Origin: Heliobacterium mobile
GTDB taxonomy: Bacteria > Bacillota > Desulfitobacteriia > Heliobacteriales > Heliobacteriaceae
Direction: 5' to 3'
Assembly (NCBI RefSeq): GCF_009720735.1
Contig: NZ_WNKU01000004.1
Location: forward strand, 62,001-126,000
DNA: 64,000 nt
The stretch's first letter is position 1. Every line of letters begins with the position of its first letter. Below the pieces are notes generated by a model. It searched no databases. It was not told where the DNA came from and saw only the letters and a list, made by a program, of their open reading frames with translations. The translations under genes and the position numbers were made by a program. Of the stretch, positions 42,810 to 50,663 are shown in pieces.

Positions 42810-44354
42810 ATGGAACCGAACATTACGATCGTCGGGTTAGGCGCGGGAGATGCAGGACATCTTACACTGGCAGGCTGGCAAGCGCTTCAATCGCAGCGTC
42901 CGCTTTTTCTTCGCACCTCTGTCCACCCGACTGTGGAATATTTAACGAAATCGGGCCTGACTTATCGCAGTTTTGACTACCTCTATGATCAGGTCGATTC
43001 CTTCGATCAACTCTATCCTCGCATCGCCGAAGAAATTCTTCAGGAGTCGGAAAAAGGTCCCTTGACCTTTGCTGTACCCGGTCATCCCCGTGTGGGGGAA
43101 AAGACCGTCGAAATCCTCTTAGCCGAGGCGGGACGACGGGGATTGACGGTAGATGTCATTCCCGGCGTCAGCTTTTTGGAAGCCATCTATACGACCATCG
43201 GGTTAGATCCTTCCCGGGGGCTGACGGTGTTGGACGGGTTGGACTTGAGGGCCGATGATCTGGCGGGGCGTCAAGGAATCATCATCACCCAGATGTACTC
43301 GCCGCTGGTCGCGTCGGAAGTGAAACTGACTCTGATGGAAAGCTACCCCGACGAGTATCCGGTGACTGTCGTCCGGGCCGCTGGCGTCTCGGGGGAGGAA
43401 CGCGTGGAGACGATCCCCCTTTACCAACTCGACCGCCTGTCCTGGGTGGATCACCTGACGAGCCTATATGTTCCGCCGAAGGGGGACGGTGACAGGGCTG
43501 AGCAGGAATCGGTTGCTGAAGAATTCGAACAAGAATCAAGGGTTCAGTCAACTGGGTACCGGTTTTCGTCCGGAGAATATCCTCTCGATCCCCTGGTCGA
43601 CGTCATGTTTCGCCTGTTGGGCGAGGACGGTTGCCCTTGGGACCGCGAGCAAACCCATGAATCCCTGAAACCCTATCTCCTGGAAGAGGCTTATGAGGTT
43701 TTAGAAGCGATCGATCTGAAAGATGACAGCAAGATCCGAGAGGAACTGGGCGACGTGCTCCTGCAGGTCGTCTTCCACGGCGCTATCGCCCAGCAAGAGG
43801 GGCGCTTTCAGATCGGTGAGATTGTACAAACCATAACGGAAAAAATGATTCGCCGGCACCCCCATGTTTTTGCCGATATTCAAGTGGCCGATTCCAAAGA
43901 AGTGCTCGTCAACTGGGAAGCGATCAAGGCGCAAGAAAAAGGCGAGAAGGTGAAGAGTCCCAGCGGCATCGATAAGGTCACGACGGCTCTGCCTGCGCTG
44001 TTGCGAGCGGAAAAACTACAGAAGCGGGCGGCTCGCATCGGTTTTGATTGGGTCGACTGGCATGGTCCGAGAGAAAAAGTCCGGGAAGAGCTGGCCGAGT
44101 TGGTAGAGGCGATCGATAGTGGCGATAAGCAACACATCCGCGATGAGCTAGGGGATCTTTTCTTTGCTGTCGTCAATCTGGCGAGATTTTTCCAGGTTAA
44201 CCCGGAAGAAGCCCTTCACCGCACCAGTGATAAGTTCATCCGGCGTTTTCGATATGTAGAAGAATGCTGTCGGCGGGAACAAAAAAATATGACCGATTGC
44301 TCTTTAGAAGAGATGGACAAGTACTGGGATGAAGCAAAAGCACAGGGTCTATAG
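42810..44354 (+). CDS. yabN: Tetrapyrrole methylase/MazG fusion protein YabN
   Basis: 514-residue two-part protein. The N-terminal SAM-dependent tetrapyrrole-methylase fold (about 1-215) begins NITIVGLGAGDAGHLT. The C-terminal part has two MazG pyrophosphohydrolase modules: about 255-370 (EDGCPWDREQTHESLKPYL, EEAYEVLEAI, EELGDVLLQVVFH) and about 395-505 (REELAELVEAI, DELGDLFFAVVNLARF). It probably hydrolyses damaged or non-canonical NTPs; the methylase part's substrate is unknown. ATG 42810 follows CGGAGG. Position after spoVB and before hup matches the wider Firmicute yabN locus. Confidence 0.94.
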   Translation: MEPNITIVGLGAGDAGHLTLAGWQALQSQRPLFLRTSVHPTVEYLTKSGLTYRSFDYLYDQVDSFDQLYPRIAEEILQESEKGPLTFAVPGHPRVGEKTVEILLAEAGRRGLTVDVIPGVSFLEAIYTTIGLDPSRGLTVLDGLDLRADDLAGRQGIIITQMYSPLVASEVKLTLMESYPDEYPVTVVRAAGVSGEERVETIPLYQLDRLSWVDHLTSLYVPPKGDGDRAEQESVAEEFEQESRVQSTGYRFSSGEYPLDPLVDVMFRLLGEDGCPWDREQTHESLKPYLLEEAYEVLEAIDLKDDSKIREELGDVLLQVVFHGAIAQQEGRFQIGEIVQTITEKMIRRHPHVFADIQVADSKEVLVNWEAIKAQEKGEKVKSPSGIDKVTTALPALLRAEKLQKRAARIGFDWVDWHGPREKVREELAELVEAIDSGDKQHIRDELGDLFFAVVNLARFFQVNPEEALHRTSDKFIRRFRYVEECCRREQKNMTDCSLEEMDKYWDEAKAQGL

Positions 44355-44457
44355 GAATAATTTGGCTTAAAAAGTCGAAAATATTAACAAGCCGGAAGGA
44401 ATAAATGGGTATATAGCGAATACCTTCTCAGCAATCCAATACTAGGAGGGGTAACGG

Positions 44458-44733
44458 GTGAACAAAACAGATTTGGTGAGTGCCGTCGCAGAAAAAGCCG
44501 AACTGACCAAGAAGGATGCCGAAAAGGCAGTTAATGCGTTTTTTACTGTTGTAGAAGAAGCTCTGAAAGCGGGAGATAAAGTTCAACTCGTCGGATTTGG
44601 CACCTTTGAGATCCGTGAACGGAAAGCTCGTACAGGCCGCAATCCGCAGACCGGGGAAACGATTACGATTGAAGCCTCGAAAGTGCCGGCCTTCAAAGCA
44701 GGTAAAGCACTGAAAGATGCTGTCGAAGCTTAA
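44458..44733 (+). CDS. hup: DNA-binding protein HU
   Basis: 91-residue histone-like protein. [29 protein letters not shown], then [22 protein letters not shown], the beta arm with the DNA-intercalating Pro, and [15 protein letters not shown] are canonical. HU dimers bend and compact DNA. GTG 44458 follows AGGAGGGG. The gene is followed by a terminator-like hairpin. Insertion of hup between yabN and yabO is usual in clostridia. Confidence 0.97.
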   Translation: MNKTDLVSAVAEKAELTKKDAEKAVNAFFTVVEEALKAGDKVQLVGFGTFEIRERKARTGRNPQTGETITIEASKVPAFKAGKALKDAVEA

Positions 44734-44758
44734 TCCCGGAAGTACAAAAGAGTTGAAG

Positions 44759-44786
44759 TCAGGTTTCCAGCAGGGAACCTGATTTT
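44759..44786 (+). terminator. Terminator-like hairpin after hup
   Basis: Ten-bp stem (44759-44768 with 44773-44782, one G-U pair) with loop AGCA and a short ATTTT. It separates the abundant HU message from yabO. Confidence 0.7.
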
Positions 44787-44803
44787 CATTCGGGGGGATC
44801 ATC

Positions 44804-45082
44804 GTGCGTCTTGATAAGTTCCTGAAGGTGTCCCGCATCATCAAGCGGCGCACCGTCGCTAAAGAAGTTTGTGAGGGCGGACGGGTCACTGTAAACGGAC
44901 GTCCGGCCAAAGCGGGGACGGAGGTGCAACCGGGAGATCGGTTGATCCTGCAGTTCCCTCAAAAAACGTTGGAAGTAGAGATTCAGGAAATCAAGGAAAA
45001 CGCCCGGGTGGAAGAAGCCCGGGAACTATACCGGATCCTACGGGAAGAGAACCTTGCCCGAGAGGAATCCCCTTTGTTCTAG
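44804..45082 (+). CDS. yabO: S4-domain RNA-binding protein YabO
   Basis: 92-residue Hsp15-like (RqcP-like) protein. The S4 domain (MRLDKFLKVSRIIKRRTVAKEVCEGGRVTVNGRPAKAG) covers residues 1-70. YabO/RqcP in Bacillus works with RqcH in the quality control of peptides stuck on large ribosomal subunits. GTG 44804 has GGGGGGAT upstream. It lies before yabP, as in Bacillus. A terminator-like hairpin follows. Confidence 0.94.
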   Translation: MRLDKFLKVSRIIKRRTVAKEVCEGGRVTVNGRPAKAGTEVQPGDRLILQFPQKTLEVEIQEIKENARVEEARELYRILREENLAREESPLF

Positions 45083-45083
45083 G

Positions 45084-45128
45084 AAAAACGCCTGCCCACA
45101 TATGCATGATGGGGGGGCGTTTTTATTT
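45084..45128 (+). terminator. Terminator between yabO and yabP
   Basis: Stem of about 14 bp with one bulge (45084-45098 with 45110-45124; AAAAACGCC pairs with GGCGTTTTT), followed by ATTTT. It isolates the sporulation genes yabPQ from yabO. Confidence 0.85.
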
Positions 45129-45159
45129 TGTCGATATTGAGGACAAAGGAGGAACTTCC

Positions 45160-45450
45160 GTGGATGTTCATAACGATAAAAGCCACGGCTTTGTCGTGGA
45201 AGACCGTAAGAACATTATGATTCGCGGTGTGACCCAAGTCGGCGCTTTTGACGAAAACGAAATCTACACGGTGACGGTGCGGGGGCCCTTGTTGCTCCGT
45301 GGCGAAGGCTTGCAGATCATGCAGTTGAACTTAGACGAAAAGGTGCTGTCGGTGGAGGGATATATCACGGCGGTACAGTACCTGGAGGAAAACTCTCCGC
45401 AGAATATACGGCAAAAGGGAAAGAACTTATTGAGTCGACTGCTCCGGTAG
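45160..45450 (+). CDS. yabP: Sporulation protein YabP
   Basis: 96-residue YabP, required for spore-cortex formation in Bacillus and made in the mother cell under sigma E. It contains the YabP/YqfC domain: HGFVVEDRKNIMIRGVTQVGAFDENEI and DEKVLSVEGYITAVQYLEE. GTG 45160 has AAAGGAGG 7 bases upstream; the frame opens earlier at 45106 inside the terminator. yabQ follows after 25 bases. No clear sigma-E promoter was seen. Confidence 0.93.
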   Translation: MDVHNDKSHGFVVEDRKNIMIRGVTQVGAFDENEIYTVTVRGPLLLRGEGLQIMQLNLDEKVLSVEGYITAVQYLEENSPQNIRQKGKNLLSRLLR

Positions 45451-45475
45451 GAGCAAGGGGCGGGGAGGAATTTCG

Positions 45476-46051
45476 GTGACACCACTGGCCCAGCAAATCT
45501 ACGGTTTTGCCTTATCAGCGATTGGCGGGTTGCTTTTAGGTGCCGGATTCGATCTCTATCGAACCCTTGTCAGGGTGGGCCGCCGGCGATGGTGGACGTC
45601 GGTGGCCGACTATTTAATTTGGCTTTTTGGCGCTGCCATCTTTTTTCTCCTGCTTCTCTGGGGCAACCTGGGCGAAGTGCGGGTCTATGTCTTTATGGGG
45701 CTTGCATTTGGACTCTTCCTTTACTTTCGTTTTGTTTCGGAGGAAGTGCGGGCTTTTTGGGAAGGCATGCTAGAACTGATCTTGCATGTGCTTCGCATGA
45801 TCCTTTATCTAGCTACGTTTCCTTTTGTCTTTGCCTACCGGCTCCTTCGAGACTGTATGAGCTATCTCTACCGGAACATGGTCAAGTTGAAACGTTGGAT
45901 CCACCAGAAGGTAAGGATCCCTTTACGACGAGCGATACAGTTTCTTCGGGTCCGTTTATCCAGTCTCAGTTCCCGGTGGAAAAAGATCAAAGGACGCATC
46001 GGACAGCGTTTTCGCCGCCCCCCGCCAGGGCCTCCACCAAATGAGAATTGA
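45476..46051 (+). CDS. yabQ: Spore cortex biosynthesis protein YabQ
   Basis: 191-residue membrane protein with four predicted transmembrane helices (about 5-25, 43-62, 67-86, 100-123) and a strongly basic, Arg-rich cytoplasmic tail. It is identified as YabQ by position after yabP and by membrane topology. In Bacillus YabQ sits in the membranes around the forespore and is needed for cortex. The tail (RRPPPGPPPNEN) is longer than in small homologues. GTG 45476 follows GGGGAGG. Confidence 0.85.
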   Translation: MTPLAQQIYGFALSAIGGLLLGAGFDLYRTLVRVGRRRWWTSVADYLIWLFGAAIFFLLLLWGNLGEVRVYVFMGLAFGLFLYFRFVSEEVRAFWEGMLELILHVLRMILYLATFPFVFAYRLLRDCMSYLYRNMVKLKRWIHQKVRIPLRRAIQFLRVRLSSLSSRWKKIKGRIGQRFRRPPPGPPPNEN

Positions 46052-46150
46052 CAACCTAAATAAATCTATATATTTTTTATTGAGTTGCAGGAATTTGAAA
46101 GAGCCTTGCAGAAAGTACCAATTTAAGTATTTTGGAGATGAGGGGTTTCG

Positions 46151-46492
46151 GTGAAACGAGCCAAGGCGCGATCCAATCGAAAAAAGAAGATGCTGCTCAT
46201 CGGGGCAGGGATCGGCCTATTGGCGTTGGCAGCTGTTCCCCCCTATCTTCAGCACCGGGAACTGGCCCAGGAGGCGGACAGGCTGTCTGCTGATCTGGAA
46301 CAGGTGCGAACGGAACATGGGCAGATGCAAAAAGAAAAAGAATGGCTTTCCTCCGACGCTTACGTGGAACAGGTCGCTCGTCAACAACTGGGGCTTGTTC
46401 GACCTGGCGAAGTGATCGTAGTCAGGGCAAAACAAAGCAACGGCGTTCCCATGAAAAAAGACGCCAATGGAAATATTCAAATCAGAGACTGA
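46151..46492 (+). CDS. divIC: Septum formation protein DivIC/FtsB-like
   Basis: 113-residue bitopic membrane protein. A basic N-terminus (KRAKARSNRKKK), one transmembrane segment (about 14-32), then a coiled coil (about 36-65) and the conserved SSDAYVEQVARQQLGLVRPGE. It works with FtsL and DivIB in the divisome. GTG 46151 follows ATGAGGGG. It comes after yabQ, as in Bacillus. Confidence 0.94.
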   Translation: MKRAKARSNRKKKMLLIGAGIGLLALAAVPPYLQHRELAQEADRLSADLEQVRTEHGQMQKEKEWLSSDAYVEQVARQQLGLVRPGEVIVVRAKQSNGVPMKKDANGNIQIRD

Positions 46493-46496
46493 TGAT

Positions 46497-46536
46497 AAAA
46501 GCATTTCCGCCTGTTGCCGGCGGAAATGCTTTTTAT
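46497..46536 (+). terminator. Terminator between divIC and ppx
   Basis: A 15-bp perfect stem (46497-46511 with 46519-46533) with a 7-nt loop and ending in T5. Confidence 0.92.
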
Positions 46537-46557
46537 ATTCGGGAGGTTTATGAAGAG

Positions 46558-47496
46558 ATGATCGATAAAGGGCAAGCATGGGGGGCCATCGACATCGGCT
46601 CCAACTCGGTGCGATTTCTCGCCGCCCGTCAGGAAGCAGGGAAACAGACTCCCTTATGGCATCACCTCGATACGACGAGGTTAGGCCGGGAGGTAACCCG
46701 TTCCGGGACGCTCCACCCCGATGCGGTGGAGCGAACGATGGCCGCCCTGGGCCACGGCGTAGAATCTATGCAAAAGTATGGTATCTCCGTTCAGCAGGTG
46801 GCCGCCTTCGCGACAAGTGCTGTTCGAGAGGCCCTCAATGGTCAGGATTTTTGCCGGCGAGTATATGAACGATTCCGGTTGGAAGTGGCCCTTCTGTCCG
46901 GAGAGACGGAGGGGCATTTGAGCTATCAGGGAGCTGTGGAGGGGCTTCCGGAAGGACTCGCAGCAGGGAGAATTCCTGTTGTCGTAGACATCGGCGGCGG
47001 CAGCGCCGAAGTGGTATTTCACCATAAGGACCGGTGGTGGCGGCAGAGCTTTCCCCTTGGCGCGGTCCGTCTGACCGAATCGCCCTTGGGCAGGGTGGAT
47101 ATTGCTTCGGTCTGGGCACCGGCGGTGGAGAAAGTGAGCTCTCTGCAACGGATGGGCAGGCCGATACTGATCGGAGTCGGCGGGACGATAACAACGGTAG
47201 CGGCCATTGCGCTGCAGTTGCGAGATTATGCTCCCGACAAGGTCCACGGCTATGAGATTCCACTGGAAAAAGTAAAGTCCATCGCCCGGGAGTTGCGAGC
47301 CATGGACTTGGAAGAGCGGAAACAAGTGGCCGGGCTGCAGCCTGAGCGGGCTGACATCATTCCGGCAGGATTATCGGTGTTAGAGGCCTTTATGGAGGAC
47401 GGGGGATTTGAGGAGATCGTCGTCAGTGAGACCGATCTGTTGCACGCGGCATTGAAGCAAATCGCTTTGGGGGAGTGGCCGCCGCGAGGCGAATAG
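46558..47496 (+). CDS. Ppx/GppA exopolyphosphatase family protein
   Basis: 312-residue member of the ASKHA-fold phosphatases that hydrolyse polyphosphate or the pentaphosphate alarmone pppGpp. Motifs: WGAIDIGSNSVRFLAARQ (10-27), the second phosphate loop VVDIGGGSAEVVF (about residue 142) and GVGGTITTVAA. It is the short form (no C-terminal HD domain), so polyphosphatase or alarmone phosphatase activity cannot be separated by sequence. ATG 46558 is 11 bases after GGGAGG; the frame opens earlier within divIC. Ppx after divIC is frequent in clostridia. Confidence 0.9.
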   Translation: MIDKGQAWGAIDIGSNSVRFLAARQEAGKQTPLWHHLDTTRLGREVTRSGTLHPDAVERTMAALGHGVESMQKYGISVQQVAAFATSAVREALNGQDFCRRVYERFRLEVALLSGETEGHLSYQGAVEGLPEGLAAGRIPVVVDIGGGSAEVVFHHKDRWWRQSFPLGAVRLTESPLGRVDIASVWAPAVEKVSSLQRMGRPILIGVGGTITTVAAIALQLRDYAPDKVHGYEIPLEKVKSIARELRAMDLEERKQVAGLQPERADIIPAGLSVLEAFMEDGGFEEIVVSETDLLHAALKQIALGEWPPRGE

Positions 47497-47797
47497 CCGC
47501 TGTACTGGCACGATAAATAGGTTTAACAACATGTCTTTGTTGGAAAGTTTATGATGGAACACTTCGGCAAATCGGGGTGCATTGACGCCGTTCGCTAAGG
47601 GCTGCGTGGCTGTTCGCTTGGTTGCTCCGCGGGCGCGCCAAACCTCTGGGTTTTTCTGCATGTGAACCGTGGCGCGCCTTTCCGCTATGCAACCTGTGCT
47701 CGCTACGCCACTTCGCCCAAAGCGCTCACTCCGTCAATGCACCCAAATCGTGCTTGATGGAGAAGATTTTATCAACTGTGCTAAAAAGCCGTGACGG
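47497..47797. other. Non-coding stretch with a MITE-like element
   Basis: No supported gene. It contains the inverted-repeat element described separately and, at its right end, the terminator of gatD. Confidence 0.7.
47575..47744. mobile_element. Candidate 170-bp MITE with 13-bp TIRs and 6-bp TSD
   Basis: Terminal inverted repeats GGGTGCATTGACG (47575-47587) and CGTCAATGCACCC (47732-47744) are perfect. They are flanked by identical AAATCG at 47569-47574 and 47745-47750, the pattern of a target-site duplication. The interior is also loosely palindromic: two GGCGCGCC sites (47632-47639, 47671-47678) are flanked by similar complementary arms. No open frame or transposase is present, so mobility would need a transposase elsewhere. 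Confidence 0.65.
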
Positions 47798-47806
47798 CTA
47801 TTTTTT
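47783..47806 (-). terminator. Terminator of gatD
   Basis: Short stem AGCCG (47787-47791) with CGGCT (47795-47799), loop TGA, flanked by A and T runs on both sides. The gatD stop codon overlaps the arm. Confidence 0.75.
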
Positions 47807-48556
47807 ACCAAACCTCTGAGCTACCGAAAGATGAGCCCGATTTTCCCAAGTATCCTGAAGGGTGCTCAAGCTTCCACCGCCGTACCGGCGTTCTAAGGCT
47901 TTGCTGAGCAGCCAGTCTGCTAAAGCGGGGTTTTTGGGCAGCACGGGGCCGTGCAGGTATGTGCCCACAGCGTTTTTGTAGACGGCGCCTTCCCCTTGAT
48001 CATCGCCGTTATTGCCGAAACCGGCGGTGACCTGGGCGAGCGGCTGGATACCGCCACGGGAACCGAGGAAAGTGCGGCCCGAGTGGTTCTCGAAACCGAC
48101 CAGTGTGGCCTGCTCGCCGAGCAAAGGGGCTTGGGCGACCACGTTGCCGATGAGACGTGTGGAACCGGCTTCGGTCCAGGCGTCAAAAAGGCCGAGGCCG
48201 GGCATTTCTTCACCGGTGTGGGTGCGGTAGTAAAGGCCGAGCAGTTGGTAACCTCCGCAGACGGATAAGAGGGGGAGACCACCTTCGGCAGCTTCTACGA
48301 GGGCCGGGCCTTTATGCTGTTGAAAGTCTTGAAAGAGCAAGGTCTGTTCCCGGTCTGAACCACCGCCCATGAAGACCAGATCGGCATCGTCAAAGGCCGC
48401 TTTTTCACCTAAGGAAGCGGAGTGGACCTGTAAGGTGATACCGCGCCATTCACAGCGGCGACGGAGGGTGATGATATTTCCGCGGTCGCCGTAGAGATTG
48501 AGCAGGTCTGGGTAGAGGTGAATGAGGGTCAAGGTGCGGTTCGATGTTTTACTCAT
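47798..48556 (-). CDS. gatD: Lipid II isoglutaminyl synthase, glutaminase subunit
   Basis: 252-residue class I glutamine amidotransferase of the CobB/CobQ-like GatD type. GatD releases ammonia from glutamine for MurT, which amidates D-glutamate of lipid II. The catalytic Cys is C100 (LLSVCGGYQLLG) and the His is H202 (GTYLHGPVLPKNP). The N-terminus LTLIHLYPDLLNLYGDRGN is a family signature. It lies 3 bases after murT on the same strand, the usual murT-gatD operon. Cytoplasmic. Confidence 0.95.
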   Translation of the reverse strand: MSKTSNRTLTLIHLYPDLLNLYGDRGNIITLRRRCEWRGITLQVHSASLGEKAAFDDADLVFMGGGSDREQTLLFQDFQQHKGPALVEAAEGGLPLLSVCGGYQLLGLYYRTHTGEEMPGLGLFDAWTEAGSTRLIGNVVAQAPLLGEQATLVGFENHSGRTFLGSRGGIQPLAQVTAGFGNNGDDQGEGAVYKNAVGTYLHGPVLPKNPALADWLLSKALERRYGGGSLSTLQDTWENRAHLSVAQRFGKK

Positions 48557-48559
48557 GGG

Positions 48560-49960
48560 CTATTCCTCCCAATAGTGAGGCGAGTGCCCCAGCCGGGTCA
48601 AAGCGGCTTTAGACTCGAGAAGGGCCGTGTAGGTGGGCAGAATGTACAAGGTTTCACCGGGCTCTGTCATCTCAAGAGCGGAACGGATGGCTGATTCCAC
48701 GTTCGCTTCGTAGCGAATGCTTTCAGCGGGGATGCCGGTATAATTCAGCCGCAGGGCCATGTCTTCACCGCGCAATCCGGACGTGAAGACGCTGCGCAGT
48801 TCCGGGTAGACAGGTTCTAAGGATTCAAAATCAGCATCCCAAAGCCAAGAGATGTCCCGGCCGTCGGCGGCATTGTCATTGATGATGACGAGCAGCCGTT
48901 TGGGGCCTCTGTTTTGAACGAGTGTACGGATCACTTCGTCGCAGCCGGTCGGATTTTTAATCAGCGCCAAAAAGGCCCGGCGGCCGTCCTCCAGTTCGAT
49001 CCGTTCCATCCGTCCGAAGTTCGTCCGGTATCCCTGTAATCCGGCACGGATGGCTTTCTCAGGCAGATCGAGCCGGATAGCGGAAGCGATCGCTGCCAAA
49101 GCGTTGTATATGTTGTAGAAACCTGGTGTCGACAGTTCCAACTGCCAAGTGCCGCGAGGTGTTTCGACGGTAAAAGCGGAGCCCTCTTCACCTTTGAGCT
49201 GAATGCCGGTCACCTTGATTTTCGGTTCGGGCCGTTCAAATCCGCAGTGAGAACACCGATAATGACCGAGCTGGCCGAAGAAAAACCAGTCATAGGTCAA
49301 GGGATGACCGCAGAGGCGACAGAAACGGGTCTCTGCCGATTGGAGCATCTCCCGGGCACCGTAAGAGCGATCATCGATGCCGAAATAAAGGACTCGGCCC
49401 GGAAAATCTTTGCCGAGCGAAGCGACTAGGGGGTCATCAGCGTTGAGCACGGCGATCGACTGCACCGGCAGCAGTCGAAGGGCTTCGCCGACCAAGCTGA
49501 CCGTTTTGTCCAGTTCGCCGAAACGATCCAATTGGTCCCGGAAAAAATTTGTCACGACGACGCCTTTCGGCTGAACCTCCCGGACGAGTTGAGGGATCGT
49601 CGCTTCATCCACTTCGATGATACCTAAATCGCTGGTGATGCTTCCGCCGATGGTGGCCGAGTCGATGAAGGCGGTCGTGATCCCACCAACGAGGTTAGCG
49701 CCGGCCCGGTTATGCGTCAGAGTCAAAGAGGACTTTTCCACGATGGCAGCCAGCATTTTCGATGTCGTCGTCTTGCCATTCGTACCTGTAACGACCATGG
49801 CTCCCCTTTTTAATTGTCTGGCGAGAGCGGTCAGGATCTGTGGAGCGACACGCCGACCGATTCCTCCGGGGAAGGACGTTCCTCCGTGGCCAAAACGGCG
49901 GTTTAGCCAGATCGCCGTTTTGCCCATCCACAAACCGGCTAATAAACGAGGCGATAACAA
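48560..49960 (-). CDS. murT: Lipid II isoglutaminyl synthase, Mur-ligase subunit
   Basis: 466-residue Mur-ligase-like MurT. The ATP loop is GTNGKTTT (59-66). A zinc ribbon with CRLC and CSHC (about 211-235) is diagnostic of MurT. The C-terminal domain (from about 320, INDNAADGRDISWLWDADFE) contains the Asp used with GatD. It amidates the alpha-carboxyl of D-Glu in lipid II, which affects cross-linking. The start is TTG 49960 with GGAGGTG 7 bases upstream. gatD follows after 3 bases. A -10-like TATACAAT lies near 50032 on the reverse strand. Confidence 0.95.
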   Translation of the reverse strand: MLSPRLLAGLWMGKTAIWLNRRFGHGGTSFPGGIGRRVAPQILTALARQLKRGAMVVTGTNGKTTTSKMLAAIVEKSSLTLTHNRAGANLVGGITTAFIDSATIGGSITSDLGIIEVDEATIPQLVREVQPKGVVVTNFFRDQLDRFGELDKTVSLVGEALRLLPVQSIAVLNADDPLVASLGKDFPGRVLYFGIDDRSYGAREMLQSAETRFCRLCGHPLTYDWFFFGQLGHYRCSHCGFERPEPKIKVTGIQLKGEEGSAFTVETPRGTWQLELSTPGFYNIYNALAAIASAIRLDLPEKAIRAGLQGYRTNFGRMERIELEDGRRAFLALIKNPTGCDEVIRTLVQNRGPKRLLVIINDNAADGRDISWLWDADFESLEPVYPELRSVFTSGLRGEDMALRLNYTGIPAESIRYEANVESAIRSALEMTEPGETLYILPTYTALLESKAALTRLGHSPHYWEE

Positions 49961-50074
49961 CAGGGAGCACCTCCGTTGCAGTCGTGCATTGGCGAACCGA
50001 TTATTCAGTTCGGCTATTTACTATTGTATATTACCATCACAACAGTTTACGCGTTTTTTTAATTTGATAAAAGC

Positions 50075-50103
50075 TTGACAAACCTTTTTTCTTGTGGCAT
50101 ACT
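50075..50103 (+). promoter_or_regulatory. Promoter of the tRNA cluster
   Basis: TTGACA (50075-50080), 17-bp spacer, CATACT (50098-50103), about 54 bases before the first tRNA. Confidence 0.65.
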
Positions 50104-50156
50104 ATCAAAGTCGATTGGGCGCGCTTACTTGAAGGTGCCGAGGCGATGAGGATTGA

Positions 50157-50232
<76 letters not shown>

Positions 50233-50237
50233 AATTT

Positions 50238-50315
50238 GGCGGTGTAGCTCAGTTGGTCTAGAGCATACGGTTCATACCCGTAGTGTCGTAGGTTCAAATC
50301 CTACCACCGCTACCA
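50238..50315 (+). tRNA. Elongator tRNA-Met (CAT)
   Basis: 78-nt cloverleaf with CCA encoded. Anticodon stem TACGG/CCGTA, loop with CAT. Normal acceptor pairing (G1 with U72 wobble) and no G-C triplet in the anticodon stem favour elongator Met over tRNA-Ile2. Confidence 0.88.
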
Positions 50316-50324
50316 AATATTCAT

Positions 50325-50400
50325 GGCCCGTTGGTCAAGCGGTCTAAGACACCGCCCTTTCACGGCGGTTACAGGGGTTCGAATCCCCTACGGGTCACCA
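50325..50400 (+). tRNA. tRNA-Glu (TTC)
   Basis: 76-nt cloverleaf with CCA encoded. Anticodon stem CCGCC/GGCGG with TTC in the loop. It is the last of the cluster and lies next to hemA, whose enzyme uses Glu-tRNA. Confidence 0.95.
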
Positions 50401-50412
50401 AAATGAAAAATT

Positions 50413-50452
50413 CCCTCACCAAAATTTTACTGGTGGGGGTTATTTGTTTTTG
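50413..50452 (+). terminator. Terminator after the tRNA cluster
   Basis: Nine-bp stem CCCTCACCA (50413-50421) with TGGTGGGGG (50431-50439), one G-U pair, followed by a T-rich stretch. Confidence 0.8.
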
Positions 50453-50549
50453 TCCAACTGAATATGATAAGGGAAGATGAACCTTTTACAACATTGCCTT
50501 TAGGTAGAACAAACTCGAGAAAAAACATCATCATTTTTTTATCGGGACT

Positions 50550-50577
50550 TTCACAAATGGTTTGAATCTAGTAAAAT
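50550..50577 (+). promoter_or_regulatory. Promoter of hemA
   Basis: TTCACA (50550-50555), 16-bp spacer, TAAAAT (50572-50577), about 86 bases before the start. Confidence 0.55.
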
Positions 50578-50663
50578 GGGGAAGGACAAGGTGCTCGCGC
50601 GGTTGAATCATTCTTTTATTTATCGATGGTCGGATAATTCCGTAGGATAGAGAGGGTGGTGCC

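Noticed and set aside
47632-47678. Paired GGCGCGCC sites as a cloning scar
   Set aside because: They sit inside a larger natural inverted-repeat element with a flanking duplication, and nothing else suggests engineered DNA.
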